Positions 7,657 through 15,964 of a DNA stretch of 64,000 bases are shown here, piece by piece. The DNA is from Gillisella vitis (lineage in GTDB: Bacteria; Pseudomonadota; Alphaproteobacteria; Rhizobiales; Rhizobiaceae). The notes under the pieces are model-generated. The model saw nothing but the letters and a program-made list of their open reading frames with translations, did no database searches and was not told the DNA's origin. Each line of letters begins with the position of its first letter. The first letter of the stretch is position 1. Where the stretch lies: NCBI RefSeq assembly GCF_001541345.2, contig NZ_LMVL02000003.1, positions 1 through 64,000 of the forward strand, read 5' to 3'. Position numbers and translations under genes: made by a program.

Positions 7657-9138
7657 GTGACAGGACGTTCGGATCGGCTGTCGGCGGGCATATCGGTTGC
7701 CGCCCTTCTGGCGGCATCGCAGGCCGAAAACAATGGTTTATCCGCCCTGCGCCGGGAGATGCAAAATCTGCGTGACACGGTTTCGGCACTGGGAGATGAG
7801 GGATCGCTGCTGGCGCAGGCAATCAGCGAACGGCAGGGCGATGATTCTGTTATCTCAGCCCTTCAGGCGGATGGAAACAACGGCGGTGACGTGATGCAGG
7901 GGCTGGAGCTTGCAGCCTTGCAGCGGCTGGCGCGCAGCTGGGCCTTGCTGCGGCATCCCTTGCAGGCGCCGCCCCAGGGGGCGTGGCGCAACTGGTTGCT
8001 GATGGGCGGTCGCGGTTCCGGCAAGACCCGGGCCGGGGCCGAATGGGTGCATGAGATCGCTTCGGCTGGCGATAAATCCGCTGTGCGGATCGCGCTGGTG
8101 GGCGAAACCCTGGGCGATGCCCGCGAGGTGATGGTGGATGGTCTGTCCGGCATTGCGCGTATTGCCCGCCACAAACGCCCTGAGGTGGAAATTTCCCGAC
8201 GCAGGCTGGTTTGGCCGAATGGGGCGATGGCGCAACTGTTTTCGGCCGAAGACCCGGAAAGCCTGCGTGGTCCGCAGTTTCACTATGCCTGGTGCGATGA
8301 GATTGCCAAATGGAAGCATGGCGAGGAGACCTTCGATATGCTGCAATTTTCCCTGCGGCTTGGGAATGATCCCCGCCAGGTGATAACAACCACGCCGCGT
8401 CCGGTGCCGATCCTCAAACGATTGTTGGCGGACCCCGGCACAAGGCTGACCCGGCTTTCCACCTTCGGGAATGCTGGCAATCTCGCCCCCGGCTTTATCG
8501 AGGCCCTGCAGGCCCGCTATGGCGGCACGCGGCTGGGCCGTCAGGAACTGGATGGCGAGTTGATCGAGGATCGTGAGGATGCGCTCTGGCGGCGCGACCG
8601 GCTGGAGCAATTGACAGTTCGGCTCAGCGAGCCGCTGCATCGCATTGTGGTCGGCGTCGATCCGCCCTCCGGGGCAGGGGCGCAATCGGTTTGCGGCATT
8701 GTCGTTGCCGGTCTCGACCGGCTGGGCCGGGCGGTGGTGCTGGCTGATTGTTCGGTGACGGGAGAAAGTCCGGCCAGCTGGGCGACCGCCGTGGTGCGGG
8801 CGTTTCGCCGGTTTGAGGCGGACCGGGTAGTAGCGGAGGTCAATCAGGGCGGAGAAATGGTTGGCGCGCTGTTGAAAAGCGTCGATGCCAATCTGCCGGT
8901 GCGGATGGTGCGAGCGACACGCGGTAAGTATCTGCGGGCCGAGCCGGTGGCAGCGCTTTATGAGCAAGGCCGCGTTTTGCATGCGGCCCGGTTTTCAGAT
9001 CTGGAAGATCAGATGTGTGATTTTGGCCCGGAGGGCCTGTCGAATGGCCGGTCGCCGGATAGACTCGATGCGCTGGTCTGGGCCTTGACCGCGCTGCTTC
9101 TGGAATGCGCGGGCGAGCCGCGCATTCGCACGCTGTAA
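7657..9138 (+). CDS. phage/GTA large terminase subunit
   Basis: 493-aa DNA-packaging motor: an ATPase that drives DNA into the capsid plus a nuclease that cuts it. Walker A GGRGSGKT is at about residues 117-124, the Walker B-like segment HYAWCDEIAKW near 210, and the RNase H-like nuclease core starts at VVGVDPPSG near 331 and ends with SPDRLDALVWAL. The GTG start at 7657 has AGGAT upstream; the first 79 residues precede the usual conserved region, so an ATG at 7894 is an alternative. Gene order matches gene 2 of the Rhodobacter GTA cluster. All catalytic regions look intact although the capsid genes downstream are broken. Confidence 0.93.
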   Translation: MTGRSDRLSAGISVAALLAASQAENNGLSALRREMQNLRDTVSALGDEGSLLAQAISERQGDDSVISALQADGNNGGDVMQGLELAALQRLARSWALLRHPLQAPPQGAWRNWLLMGGRGSGKTRAGAEWVHEIASAGDKSAVRIALVGETLGDAREVMVDGLSGIARIARHKRPEVEISRRRLVWPNGAMAQLFSAEDPESLRGPQFHYAWCDEIAKWKHGEETFDMLQFSLRLGNDPRQVITTTPRPVPILKRLLADPGTRLTRLSTFGNAGNLAPGFIEALQARYGGTRLGRQELDGELIEDREDALWRRDRLEQLTVRLSEPLHRIVVGVDPPSGAGAQSVCGIVVAGLDRLGRAVVLADCSVTGESPASWATAVVRAFRRFEADRVVAEVNQGGEMVGALLKSVDANLPVRMVRATRGKYLRAEPVAALYEQGRVLHAARFSDLEDQMCDFGPEGLSNGRSPDRLDALVWALTALLLECAGEPRIRTL

Positions 9139-9139
9139 T

Positions 9140-9283
9140 TTACTTGCTGGCAGGGGCTGGCTGCGTCGAAGGCTGGCGCATCTGGCGCCATTCGGATTCA
9201 AGGCGCTCAACGATATGGGCAGGAATGGTCCGGCTGGCCTCTGCAATCGTCTTGCTGATCTGGCTGCTGCTCTTGGCGTCCAT
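9140..9283 (-). CDS. small 47-aa protein, convergent to the terminase gene
   Basis: 47-residue hydrophilic protein beginning MDAKSSSQISK and ending QPAPASK, not recognised. It is supported by a strong ribosome binding site on the minus strand (GAGGAG, 7 nt before ATG) and by its tight fit: its stop begins 1 bp beyond the terminase stop. It runs against the direction of the whole cluster and sits in the non-canonical insertion between the terminase and portal genes, next to the endolysin-like gene. Function unknown; a regulatory or anti-lysis role would be speculation. Confidence 0.6.
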   Translation of the reverse strand: MDAKSSSQISKTIAEASRTIPAHIVERLESEWRQMRQPSTQPAPASK

Positions 9284-9522
9284 CACATTACTCCTCTGTT
9301 AACCGCCCGGCGCCTGTCATGGCGCGGCAGGGCTTGTTGCTCTGTGCCGCTCATAACCAGCGGTGGAGCGGAAAGTTCCACAAGCTTAAATCTTTGTAAA
9401 TATCTCGTGACAGGGCCTGAACCGATTGAATTTTGTTTAACCGATTTAAATCCCAGCATTTTTTGGGTTCAATCTACCCGCGTTCGGTTAGACCCTGCTA
9501 TTTTAAGAGGAATTGAACGTTG

Positions 9523-10131
9523 ATGAACACCATGGCGCTGCAATCGCTCTTCAACCGGATCCGCGGTGACTTGTGCGGCGGGCGGCTCGGCACGGCTCAG
9601 GTGCAGGGCATCAACGCCATTCTGGCGGGCTGTGCGCGCCATGGTCTGACCGACCACCGCCATATCGCCTATGTGCTGGCCACCGCCTTTCATGAAACGG
9701 CGGGTCGCTTCCAGCCCGTGCGGGAAACACTGGCGAAAACCGATGCCGACGCCATCGACCGGCTGGAGCGCGCCTATGCGGCGGGCCGCTTGCCCCAGGT
9801 AAGCGCGCCGTATTGGCGGCTGGATGAGGCGGGGCATAGCTGGTTTGGCCGGGGCTTTGTGCAACTTACCCATAAGCGTAATTATCAGGCTTTGTCAGTG
9901 GCATTGGGCGTCGATCTCGTTGCGGATCCGGGCCGCGCGCTGAATATGGCGACGGCGGCGGATATTCTGGTCGTGGGCATGCGCGATGGGCTGTTTTCGG
10001 GTGTCGGGCTTGGCGACGTGTTTACTGCCACGGCAAGCGATTGGGTCGGCGCGCGGCGCATTGTCAACGGGCAGGACCGGGCGGACCTGGTGGCTGGGTA
10101 TGGGCGCGCTATTTTGGCGGGCTTGGGGTGA
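9523..10131 (+). CDS. glycoside hydrolase family 19-like endolysin/chitinase
   Basis: 202-aa GH19-like muramidase/chitinase. The catalytic glutamate is expected in AFHETAGRFQP (about residue 57), and HSWFGRGFVQLTHKRNY is the conserved substrate-groove segment typical of the family. No signal peptide, as in many phage endolysins that depend on a holin. ATG 9523 is chosen (GAGG 11 nt upstream; a TTG at 9520 precedes it). The roughly 220 bases upstream are AT-richer and may hold a separate promoter. It lies between the terminase and portal genes, where canonical GTA clusters have no lysis gene, so it was probably acquired separately. It could release particles or simply be a leftover of a prophage lysis module. 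Confidence 0.85.
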   Translation: MNTMALQSLFNRIRGDLCGGRLGTAQVQGINAILAGCARHGLTDHRHIAYVLATAFHETAGRFQPVRETLAKTDADAIDRLERAYAAGRLPQVSAPYWRLDEAGHSWFGRGFVQLTHKRNYQALSVALGVDLVADPGRALNMATAADILVVGMRDGLFSGVGLGDVFTATASDWVGARRIVNGQDRADLVAGYGRAILAGLG

Positions 10132-10247
10132 GATTTACTGACACGATTTCCGTGTTTCACGAAAATGCAGACCCGCGTCGTCAGGCCCCTCAATGGGCAG
10201 GTCTTACCACGTCACCGGCGCAAATATCGCAACTTCAGGAGAACATC

Positions 10248-11450
10248 ATGCTGTCTTCCTTTCGCCTGCCGTTTCGGCGGGCCAATCGTGCTGTTGTGTC
10301 GTCGGCGACGCCAACACAGACAAAAGCGGCGATACGACCCCGTGCGGGGTTGGAAATGCTGCTCTCCACCGGTGCCGGGCGCGGCACGGGGCGGTCTTAT
10401 GCGGCGTTGTCACGCGCGGGCTTTCTTGGCAATCCGGTGGCGCATCGGGCGGTGCGGCTGGTGTCGGAGGCGGCTGCCGCTGTGCCACTTCTTCTCTATC
10501 AGGGTCTGCCACAGGACGGGGCCGGGGAATTGAGCGAGCATCCGGCGCTGGCGCTTCTGGCCCGGCCCAATGGGCGGGCGACGGGGGCGGATTTTTTCGA
10601 AATGCTTTATGGCCATCTGCTGCTGTCAGGCAATGCCTATCTGGAGCCGCTGTGGCTTGGTGGGCGGCTGATGGAACTGCATCTGTTGCGCCCCGACCGA
10701 GTCAGCGTCGTCGAAGGGGCCGATGGCTGGCCGGTCGCCTATGATTATCGCGCCGCTGGGGTGACGCGCCGGGTTGCCGCTGAAGGCGAGCCGCAGCCGA
10801 TCCTGCATTTCAAGCTGTTTCATCCGCTCGATGACATCAGCGGCTATGCTCCCTTGGCTTCCGCCCATAACGCGCTGGACCTGCACAATGCCGCCGCCAC
10901 CTGGAACAAGGCGTTGCTTGACAATTCCGCCCGTCCCTCCGGGGCGCTGGTCTATCAGCCCAAGGAGGGCGGCAACCTGCCGCCGGAACAATATCAGCGG
11001 CTGAAAGACGAGCTGGAACAGGGCTATTCCGGGCCGATGCAGGCGGGCCGACCGATGCTGCTGGAGGGTGGGCTGGACTGGAAGGCGATGAGCCTGACCC
11101 CACGGGACATGGATTTTACCGATGCCCGCAATGGCGCGGCCCGCGATATCGCGCTCTCGCTCGGCGTGCCGCCGATGCTGCTGGGCATTCCCGGCGACAA
11201 TACCTATGCCAATTACCAGGAGGCCAACCGCGCCTTCTACCGACTGACGGTCTTGCCGCTGATCCGCCGCACCGCCGCCAGCCTGTCGGGGTTTCTGTCC
11301 GATGGGTTTGGCGAGGTCTTGTGCCTGAAGCCCGATCTCGATCAGGTCGAGGGCCTGTCCAGCGAGCGTGACGCGCTGTGGTCACGGGTCGGGTCTGCCA
11401 GCTTCCTCACCGAAGAGGAAAAGCGCCAGGCGGTTGGGTATGACGCGTAA
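10248..11450 (+). CDS. phage/GTA portal protein (HK97 family)
   Basis: 400-aa portal protein, the dodecameric ring at the capsid vertex through which DNA passes. Segments typical of HK97 portals are visible: NPVAHRAVRLVSEAAA near the N-terminus, LLARPNG, FEMLYGHLLLSGNAYLE, and ARDIALSLGVPPMLLGIPGDNTYANYQEA in the C-terminal half. ATG 10248 has AGGAG 5 nt upstream; the frame is open to 10041, overlapping the endolysin gene in another frame, so the later start is preferred. Length fits the family. Corresponds to gene 3 of canonical GTA clusters. Confidence 0.92.
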   Translation: MLSSFRLPFRRANRAVVSSATPTQTKAAIRPRAGLEMLLSTGAGRGTGRSYAALSRAGFLGNPVAHRAVRLVSEAAAAVPLLLYQGLPQDGAGELSEHPALALLARPNGRATGADFFEMLYGHLLLSGNAYLEPLWLGGRLMELHLLRPDRVSVVEGADGWPVAYDYRAAGVTRRVAAEGEPQPILHFKLFHPLDDISGYAPLASAHNALDLHNAAATWNKALLDNSARPSGALVYQPKEGGNLPPEQYQRLKDELEQGYSGPMQAGRPMLLEGGLDWKAMSLTPRDMDFTDARNGAARDIALSLGVPPMLLGIPGDNTYANYQEANRAFYRLTVLPLIRRTAASLSGFLSDGFGEVLCLKPDLDQVEGLSSERDALWSRVGSASFLTEEEKRQAVGYDA

Positions 11451-11639
11451 AGCCTCGAAGTTTCAAGAGGTTGATGCCTGATCCGGACTCTGTTCCGCAG
11501 GAGGGTGATTCAGAGTGTGAACGTCCGCACCCTGTTTGTGAGCAGACGCGCTTAAGCGATTCTAAAGATTAGAATTCTCGGATAAACCAGGGCGGATTTG
11601 TGTCCATCTCCGCAATCATAAGACGAAAAGATTAACAAA

Positions 11640-11957
11640 ATGACCGATTTTACACCCGACACCCCCTTATGGGGTGCGCGGCTGGCGGGGGCATTGGCGG
11701 GGTCCGCCATCTCGCTGGTCTATCTTCTGCCAAGAGGGCGGCGCGAGGCGGCGACCCGGTTTTTCACCGGGCTGGCCATCGGGCTGATTTTCGGCGGCGC
11801 CACCGGCCAATGGCTGGCCCGCAAGTTGGACATTCTGCAAAGCCTGTCCGGTGCCGAAATCATGCTGGCGGGGGCGACGCTTGCCAGCCTTTCGGCCTGG
11901 TGGGCGCTGGGTGCTTTGGCGCGGTTTGCGGGCCGCTACGGGCGCAAGGACGGCTGA
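11640..11957 (+). CDS. small membrane protein, GTA gene 3.5-like (DUF6107-like)
   Basis: 105-aa protein with two to three hydrophobic segments (about residues 14-32, 42-60, 70-92). It sits between the portal and protease genes, where rhizobial GTA-like clusters carry a small membrane protein of unknown role (DUF6107-like, from memory). ATG 11640 follows AAAAGATTAACAAA with only a poor ribosome binding site. Separated from the portal gene by 190 bp, a larger gap than elsewhere in the cluster. Confidence 0.72.
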   Translation: MTDFTPDTPLWGARLAGALAGSAISLVYLLPRGRREAATRFFTGLAIGLIFGGATGQWLARKLDILQSLSGAEIMLAGATLASLSAWWALGALARFAGRYGRKDG

Positions 11958-12005
11958 AGTCGTCGATCTCATTCCAGTTTAAAGGCCAGATTAAAGGAGG
12001 AATTC

Positions 12006-12575
12006 ATGCACGCTTATCGCGGGCCGAGAAAACTTGTGCGCAAATTTGCCGATCTGACCCTGTCGGATCTCAGCGGCGACGGCACGTTCAGCGGCTATGC
12101 CAGCGTGTTCGGCGAAGTGGATCTGGGGCGCGACATGATCGAGCCGGGGGCGTTTCGCACCAGCTTGCAGGGGCGCGGCGCAGGCGGAATTCGCATGCTT
12201 TACCAGCACGATCCCAACCAGCCGATTGGTAGCTGGACACTGCTGAAGGAGGATGCGCGCGGTCTTTATGTCGAGGGACGGCTTTCCCCCGGTGTCAAGC
12301 GCGCCGAGGAGGTGCGCGCCCTTATGAAATCAGGCGCGCTGGACGGGCTGTCGATCGGTTTCCAGACGGTGAAATCCCGTCAGGACGCCAAAACCGGCAT
12401 TCGCCGTATTCTGGAGGCCGATCTCTGGGAAATTTCCGTCGTCACTTTTCCCATGGCCCCTTCGGCCAGGGTTTCCAATGTCAAGCATCAGCGGTTTTTC
12501 CGCGACAAGGATACCGAGCTGATCCGGGCGATGCGCCGGGCAGCCCGGACGATGGCCAACAGCAATTTCAAATAA
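12006..12575 (+). CDS. HK97-family prohead maturation protease
   Basis: 189-aa capsid maturation protease (peptidase family U35), which cleaves the scaffold part of the capsid protein during head assembly. Motifs include FSGYASVFGEVDLGRDMIEPGAF, the histidine in LYQHDPNQPIG and the serine region LDGLSIGF, followed by LWEISVVTFPM, all in the usual order. AAAGGAGG lies 7 nt upstream of the start. It stands immediately before the capsid gene, as is normal. Intact in itself, but its substrate gene is truncated. Confidence 0.92.
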   Translation: MHAYRGPRKLVRKFADLTLSDLSGDGTFSGYASVFGEVDLGRDMIEPGAFRTSLQGRGAGGIRMLYQHDPNQPIGSWTLLKEDARGLYVEGRLSPGVKRAEEVRALMKSGALDGLSIGFQTVKSRQDAKTGIRRILEADLWEISVVTFPMAPSARVSNVKHQRFFRDKDTELIRAMRRAARTMANSNFK

Positions 12576-12586
12576 AGGATGGATTT

Positions 12587-13333
12587 ATGAGCGATCATCA
12601 GATGACAGCCCCCGAAATCAAGGCGATCCCGGAAACCATGGCCGCCGCCTTTGACGACTTTATGGAAGCCTTCGAGGGTTTCAAGCAGGCCAATGACCAG
12701 CGGCTTGGCGAAATCGAGCAGAAGCTGACCGCCGATGTCGTCACCCGTGACAAGGTGGAGCGGATCAACAAGGCGATGGACGAACAATCCCGGTTGTTGG
12801 ACCAACTGGCGCTGAAAAAGCTGCGCCCGGCGTTGGGGTCGAATGGCAATCGCGGCGGGTCCGCCAGCCTTGAAGCGTCGGAGCGCAAGGCGGCTTTCGA
12901 GGCCTATATCCGGCGCGGTGATGAGACGGCGCTGCGCGATCTCGATGCCAAATCCATGGCGATTGGTTCGGATGCGGATGGCGGTTATCTGGTCACCGAC
13001 GAGACCGATAGCGAGATTGGCCGCAGGCTCGCCTCCATCTCGCCGATCCGGCAATTGGCCAGCGTCCGGCAGGTATCGGGCGCGGTGCTGAAAAAGCCGT
13101 TTGCGCCAACGGGCATGGCCTCCGGCTGGGTGGCCGAAACCACGGCCCGCACCCAGACCGATACGCCGCAGCTGACGGAACTCAGCTTTCCGACCATGGA
13201 GATTTACGCCATGCCCGCCGCCACCCAGTCGTTGCTGGATGACCATTCGCTTTCGCACCGATGTGGCGCGCGGTCATCGGCTGGTGAAGGGAACGCGCAT
13301 TCTGGCGATCCGGGCGCTGCGCGACCCGGATGA
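12587..13333 (+). pseudogene. major capsid protein (HK97 fold), C-terminus deleted
   Basis: The first about 220 residues match the N-terminal scaffold and the start of the HK97-fold capsid domain of GTA major capsid proteins, through SELTETD-like DGGYLVTDETDSEIGR and FPTMEIYAMPAATQSLLDD. After codon 219 (about 13243) the sequence abruptly becomes the 3' end of another gene, read out of frame, and stops after about 30 meaningless residues. Intact relatives are about 400 aa, so roughly the last 150-180 residues are lost, including most of the shell-forming fold. AAAGGATGGATTT precedes the ATG. Assembly of functional heads is not expected. Confidence 0.88.
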
Positions 13334-13379
13334 GACCAAGCGGTTTCTGCTGCTGGATTGTGAGGAGGAGATCAGATGA
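13244..13379 (+). pseudogene. 3' remnant of the phage head-tail adaptor/stopper gene
   Basis: Reading in frame to the TGA at 13377-13379, this stretch encodes RFRTDVARGHRLVKGTRIL and then AIRALRDPDETKRFLLLDCEEEIR, the typical C-terminal end of the small head-tail joining protein (phage head closure family, GTA gene 7). Its 5' two thirds, and the connector gene expected before it (GTA gene 6), are missing because of the deletion that truncates the capsid gene. The ATGA overlap with the next gene is preserved. Confidence 0.85.
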
Positions 13380-13558
13380 GCCTGCAATTTTCAGCAAACG
13401 GGCAGCAGGGTGCCGTGACGGATTTTACCGCTGCGCTGCGGCGCAGGGTGGAAGAGGCCGCAAGCCGGGCGGCTGCCAAAAGGCAAAGCGCGAGCGAAGA
13501 GCCGAAGGGCGAGAAAATTGGAGAGACGTCCGATGACCACGCACAGTCCGGTCAATGA
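13376..13558 (+). CDS. small 60-aa GTA-cluster protein
   Basis: 60-residue Ala/Arg/Glu-rich protein starting MSLQFSANGQQGAVTDF. GAGGAG lies about 5 nt upstream of its ATG, which overlaps the stop of the stopper remnant (ATGA). Its end overlaps the next gene by 26 bp. Rhizobial GTA-like clusters often have a short gene here; its role is unknown. Confidence 0.6.
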   Translation: MSLQFSANGQQGAVTDFTAALRRRVEEAASRAAAKRQSASEEPKGEKIGETSDDHAQSGQ

Positions 13559-13937
13559 CCTGCTGACGGCGATGACAGCGGCGGCGCTCGCCGATACTGG
13601 CATTGCAGCGATTATCGGTGCCGATGGGATGAAGGATCGGCGGCTGCTGCGCTCCGCCCAGCCTTACCTGATGGTGGGTGAGGTGACGGTGACGGATCTT
13701 TCCACCGACGATGACGGGCTGGTTGAAGCGCTGGTCAGTTTGCAGGCCTGGTCCTCGCTCAGCCGTCGCGAGGCGGAAAGCCTGGCGGCGATGGTGCGCG
13801 CTGTGTTGCAGGATGCGGCACTGCCGCTCGCCCATGCCCGCCTGATTGCGTTGCGCCATATCAAGACCGTCAGTCGCCGTGAGGCAAAGACCGGCCTTTA
13901 TCTGGCCGAGCTGCAATTTCGCGCTGTCATAGCCTGA
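13533..13937 (+). CDS. DUF3168 tail terminator/completion protein
   Basis: 134-aa DUF3168 family protein, equivalent to GTA gene 8; the family caps the head-proximal end of the tail tube. The internal segment RRLLRSAQPYLMVGEVTVTDLS and the helix SRREAESLAAMVRAVL are typical. ATG 13533 has GGAGAG 7 nt upstream. It follows the small gene with an overlap, keeping operon organisation, while the 280 bases after it are an unusual gap within the tail module. Confidence 0.85.
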   Translation: MTTHSPVNDLLTAMTAAALADTGIAAIIGADGMKDRRLLRSAQPYLMVGEVTVTDLSTDDDGLVEALVSLQAWSSLSRREAESLAAMVRAVLQDAALPLAHARLIALRHIKTVSRREAKTGLYLAELQFRAVIA

Positions 13938-14219
13938 CGACCGTCTCATAGCGCATGCAGCACCGTCGAGTGCAACCGTTCCCTTCGTTTCGCGTGTATT
14001 TTTCGCGGTTGCACCAGTTTTGGTGCTTCCCCTGCGGGCCTCTTGGTCTCCTTACCTTTGTCCTGGGTCTTCTTCCTGAAAAGGGATGGGCGGATGTGCC
14101 GGTTTTGTCCGGTCCCGCCCTGGGGAGAGACCTTCGAGGGAAGGTGAGGGGGTGGATGTCGCCCTGGCGTGGTTGGCGGCCGGTTTGCGGATTTCTAGTT
14201 ATTTTCAAGGAGATTTTTT
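13938..14219. other. structured non-coding gap inside the tail module
   Basis: Genes here normally abut. Instead there are 282 bases with two nested or adjacent inverted repeats: GTGCAACCG (13970-13978) with CGGTTGCAC (14006-14014), and GCACC (14011-14015) with GGTGC (14022-14026). The two share bases, so they are mutually exclusive. No frame with a ribosome binding site is convincing. It may separate head and tail transcription or be a degenerate insertion. Confidence 0.5.
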
Positions 14220-14630
14220 ATGGTGGCCCAGAGGGGTAAGGACCTGCTGCTGAAGATTATCAGCGGCAGCGATTATGTAACCGTTGCAGGACTGCGTTCG
14301 CGCAAGCTGGCCTTCAATACCGAAACCGTCGATGTGACCGATGCCGACAGCGCCGGGCGCTGGCGTGAGCTTTTGGCCGGTGCCGGTGCCAAACGCGCTT
14401 CCTTGTCGGGGGCCGGGCTGTTCAAGGACCAGTCCTCCGATGAACTGGTCCGGGCGGCGTTTTTTGCCGGATCGGTCTTGAGCTGGCAGGTGGTGATCCC
14501 GGCGTTTGGCACGGTGACCGGGCTGTTTCAGGTGACGGCGCTTGACTATTCCGGCGAGCACGATGGCGAGTTGAAATTCGACATCGCGCTGGAATCGGCA
14601 GGGGTGATTGCCTTTGAGGTGACGGCATGA
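14220..14630 (+). CDS. phage/GTA major tail protein
   Basis: 136-aa tail tube protein (TP901-1/GTA gene 9 type). It starts MVAQRGKDLLLKI and contains the family segments SRKLAFNTETVDVTDADS and WRELLAGAGAKRASLSGAGLF, then a C-terminal strand-rich part ending FEVTA. AAGGAG lies 7 nt before the ATG. Its stop overlaps the start of the next gene (ATGA). Appears intact. Confidence 0.92.
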   Translation: MVAQRGKDLLLKIISGSDYVTVAGLRSRKLAFNTETVDVTDADSAGRWRELLAGAGAKRASLSGAGLFKDQSSDELVRAAFFAGSVLSWQVVIPAFGTVTGLFQVTALDYSGEHDGELKFDIALESAGVIAFEVTA

Positions 14631-15013
14631 GCGGGACCATAAACGGGGGGACGGGCATGCGCGCCAACCGCAGGCGCGGCGAAGTGGAAGCGGTGATCGA
14701 TGGCGAGCGGCGGATTCTGTGCCTGACGCTGGGTGCGCTGGCCGAACTGGAAACGGCCTTTGCCGCCGACAGTCTGGCGGATCTTGCCCTGCGGTTTTCC
14801 AGTGGCAAGCTTTCCAGCCGCGATCTGATCCGCATTCTGGCCGTCGGTTTGCGGGGCGGCGGCAATTGCTGCGCCGATGAGGATGTCGCCGACATGTGCG
14901 TCGAGGGCGGGCTTGCCGCCTGCGTCGCCATCGTCCGCGAATTGCTGCTCGTCACGTTTGGAACCGCAGGCCAATCCGCCTCGATCAGTGAAGGCGATCC
15001 CGCCCGCCCTTGA
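14627..15013 (+). CDS. GTA gene 10-type tail assembly chaperone
   Basis: 128-aa gene-transfer-agent family protein (tail assembly chaperone, GTA gene 10). MRANRRRGEVEAVIDGERRILCLTLGALAELETAF is the conserved N-terminal region and LSSRDLIRILAVGLRGGG the conserved middle. Such proteins coat the tape measure before tube assembly. It overlaps the major tail gene by 4 bp and the following gene by 4 bp. Confidence 0.85.
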   Translation: MSGTINGGTGMRANRRRGEVEAVIDGERRILCLTLGALAELETAFAADSLADLALRFSSGKLSSRDLIRILAVGLRGGGNCCADEDVADMCVEGGLAACVAIVRELLLVTFGTAGQSASISEGDPARP

Positions 15014-15246
15014 GGGCCGCAGCGGGTCGATCCGACACGGCAAAGCCGCCTCCCTTTCCATGGGAGGCGGTGATGCATGCTGGATTTCACCTGCTGCGGC
15101 TGACCCCGCAGGCCTTCTGGGCGCTGACCCCGCGCGAATTCGCCGCCATGAGCGGGGCGTTTCGCCCCGTTGCCACAGCCCGCGCTGAGCTTGCCCGTGC
15201 CGACCTGGAGGCGCTGATGGCCCGCTATCCTGACCGCAACATCTAA
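15010..15246 (+). CDS. second tail assembly chaperone (rcc01693 / TAC_6-like)
   Basis: 78-aa protein with FPWEAVMHAGFHLLRLTPQ and FWALTPREFAAM, matching the small rcc01693-type tail chaperone encoded after GTA gene 10. The best start is the TTG at 15010, overlapping the previous stop as TTGA; the first about 15 residues are poorly conserved, so a later start is possible. The following gene begins 10 bp after its stop. Confidence 0.75.
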   Translation: MRAAAGRSDTAKPPPFPWEAVMHAGFHLLRLTPQAFWALTPREFAAMSGAFRPVATARAELARADLEALMARYPDRNI

Positions 15247-15256
15247 GAGGTAGATC

Positions 15257-15856
15257 ATGGCCGATGACGAAACCCTGTCCTTTGGGATCGATCTCGACGC
15301 GTCCGGGGCGACCAAGACCCTCGACGATCTGGAAAGCCGCTCGAAAAGTTTTGGCAGCGCGCTGACATCGGCGCTGAAATCAGCCACGAGCGGCGGTGGT
15401 GATCTGGAAGACACGCTGAAATCGCTGGCGAACCAATTGTCCAACATCACCCTGTCGTCCGGGCTGCAGCCGCTGCAAAGCAGTCTGTCGTCGCTGGCCT
15501 CCAGCGCCACATCCAGCCTTTCATCGGGGATCAGCTCGCTGTTTGCCTTCGAGAAGGGCGGCGTGCCCGGCTCGATCACGCCTTTTGCGTCCGGTGGGGT
15601 GGTGTCCAGCCCCACCTATTTCGGCATGGATGGCGGCAATACCGGGCTGATGGGTGAGGCGGGCAGCGAGGCGATCCTGCCGCTGAAACGCGGTTCGGAT
15701 GGCTCGCTTGGGGTTGCCACCCAGGGCGGCGGCTCCTCCGGCACGCAGGTCAATGTCAACGTCACCACCCAGGATGCGTCGAGCTTCACCAAGAGCCAGT
15801 CCCAGATTTCCAGCTTGCTGGCCCGCAGCGTCAAGCGCGGTCAGCGTAATTTGTGA
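15257..15856 (+). CDS. short tail tape measure protein (GTA gene 11)
   Basis: 199-aa tape measure-like protein. It starts MADDETLSFGIDLDASGATKTLDDLE, has a long Ser/Leu-rich helical middle, and the C-terminal GGVVSSPTYFGM and MGEAGSEAILPLKRGSDG segments typical of phage tape measures. Rhodobacter GTA gene 11 is of similar length (about 220 aa), so this is not a truncation: GTA tails are short. GAGGTAGATC precedes the ATG. Confidence 0.85.
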   Translation: MADDETLSFGIDLDASGATKTLDDLESRSKSFGSALTSALKSATSGGGDLEDTLKSLANQLSNITLSSGLQPLQSSLSSLASSATSSLSSGISSLFAFEKGGVPGSITPFASGGVVSSPTYFGMDGGNTGLMGEAGSEAILPLKRGSDGSLGVATQGGGSSGTQVNVNVTTQDASSFTKSQSQISSLLARSVKRGQRNL

Positions 15857-15964
15857 GGTGGGGCAACGCCCTGTCCTTACATGTGTGTTCCGAAAAGAGT
15901 GGAGGTTAAAAAAACTAAATAGTTCAATTGCTTAGGCATTTTTTAAACTCAGAAAGGACCTAAA

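Noticed and set aside
15257..15856. Tape measure gene first suspected to be truncated (199 aa)
   Set aside because: GTA tape measures are about this short, and both N- and C-terminal blocks are present.
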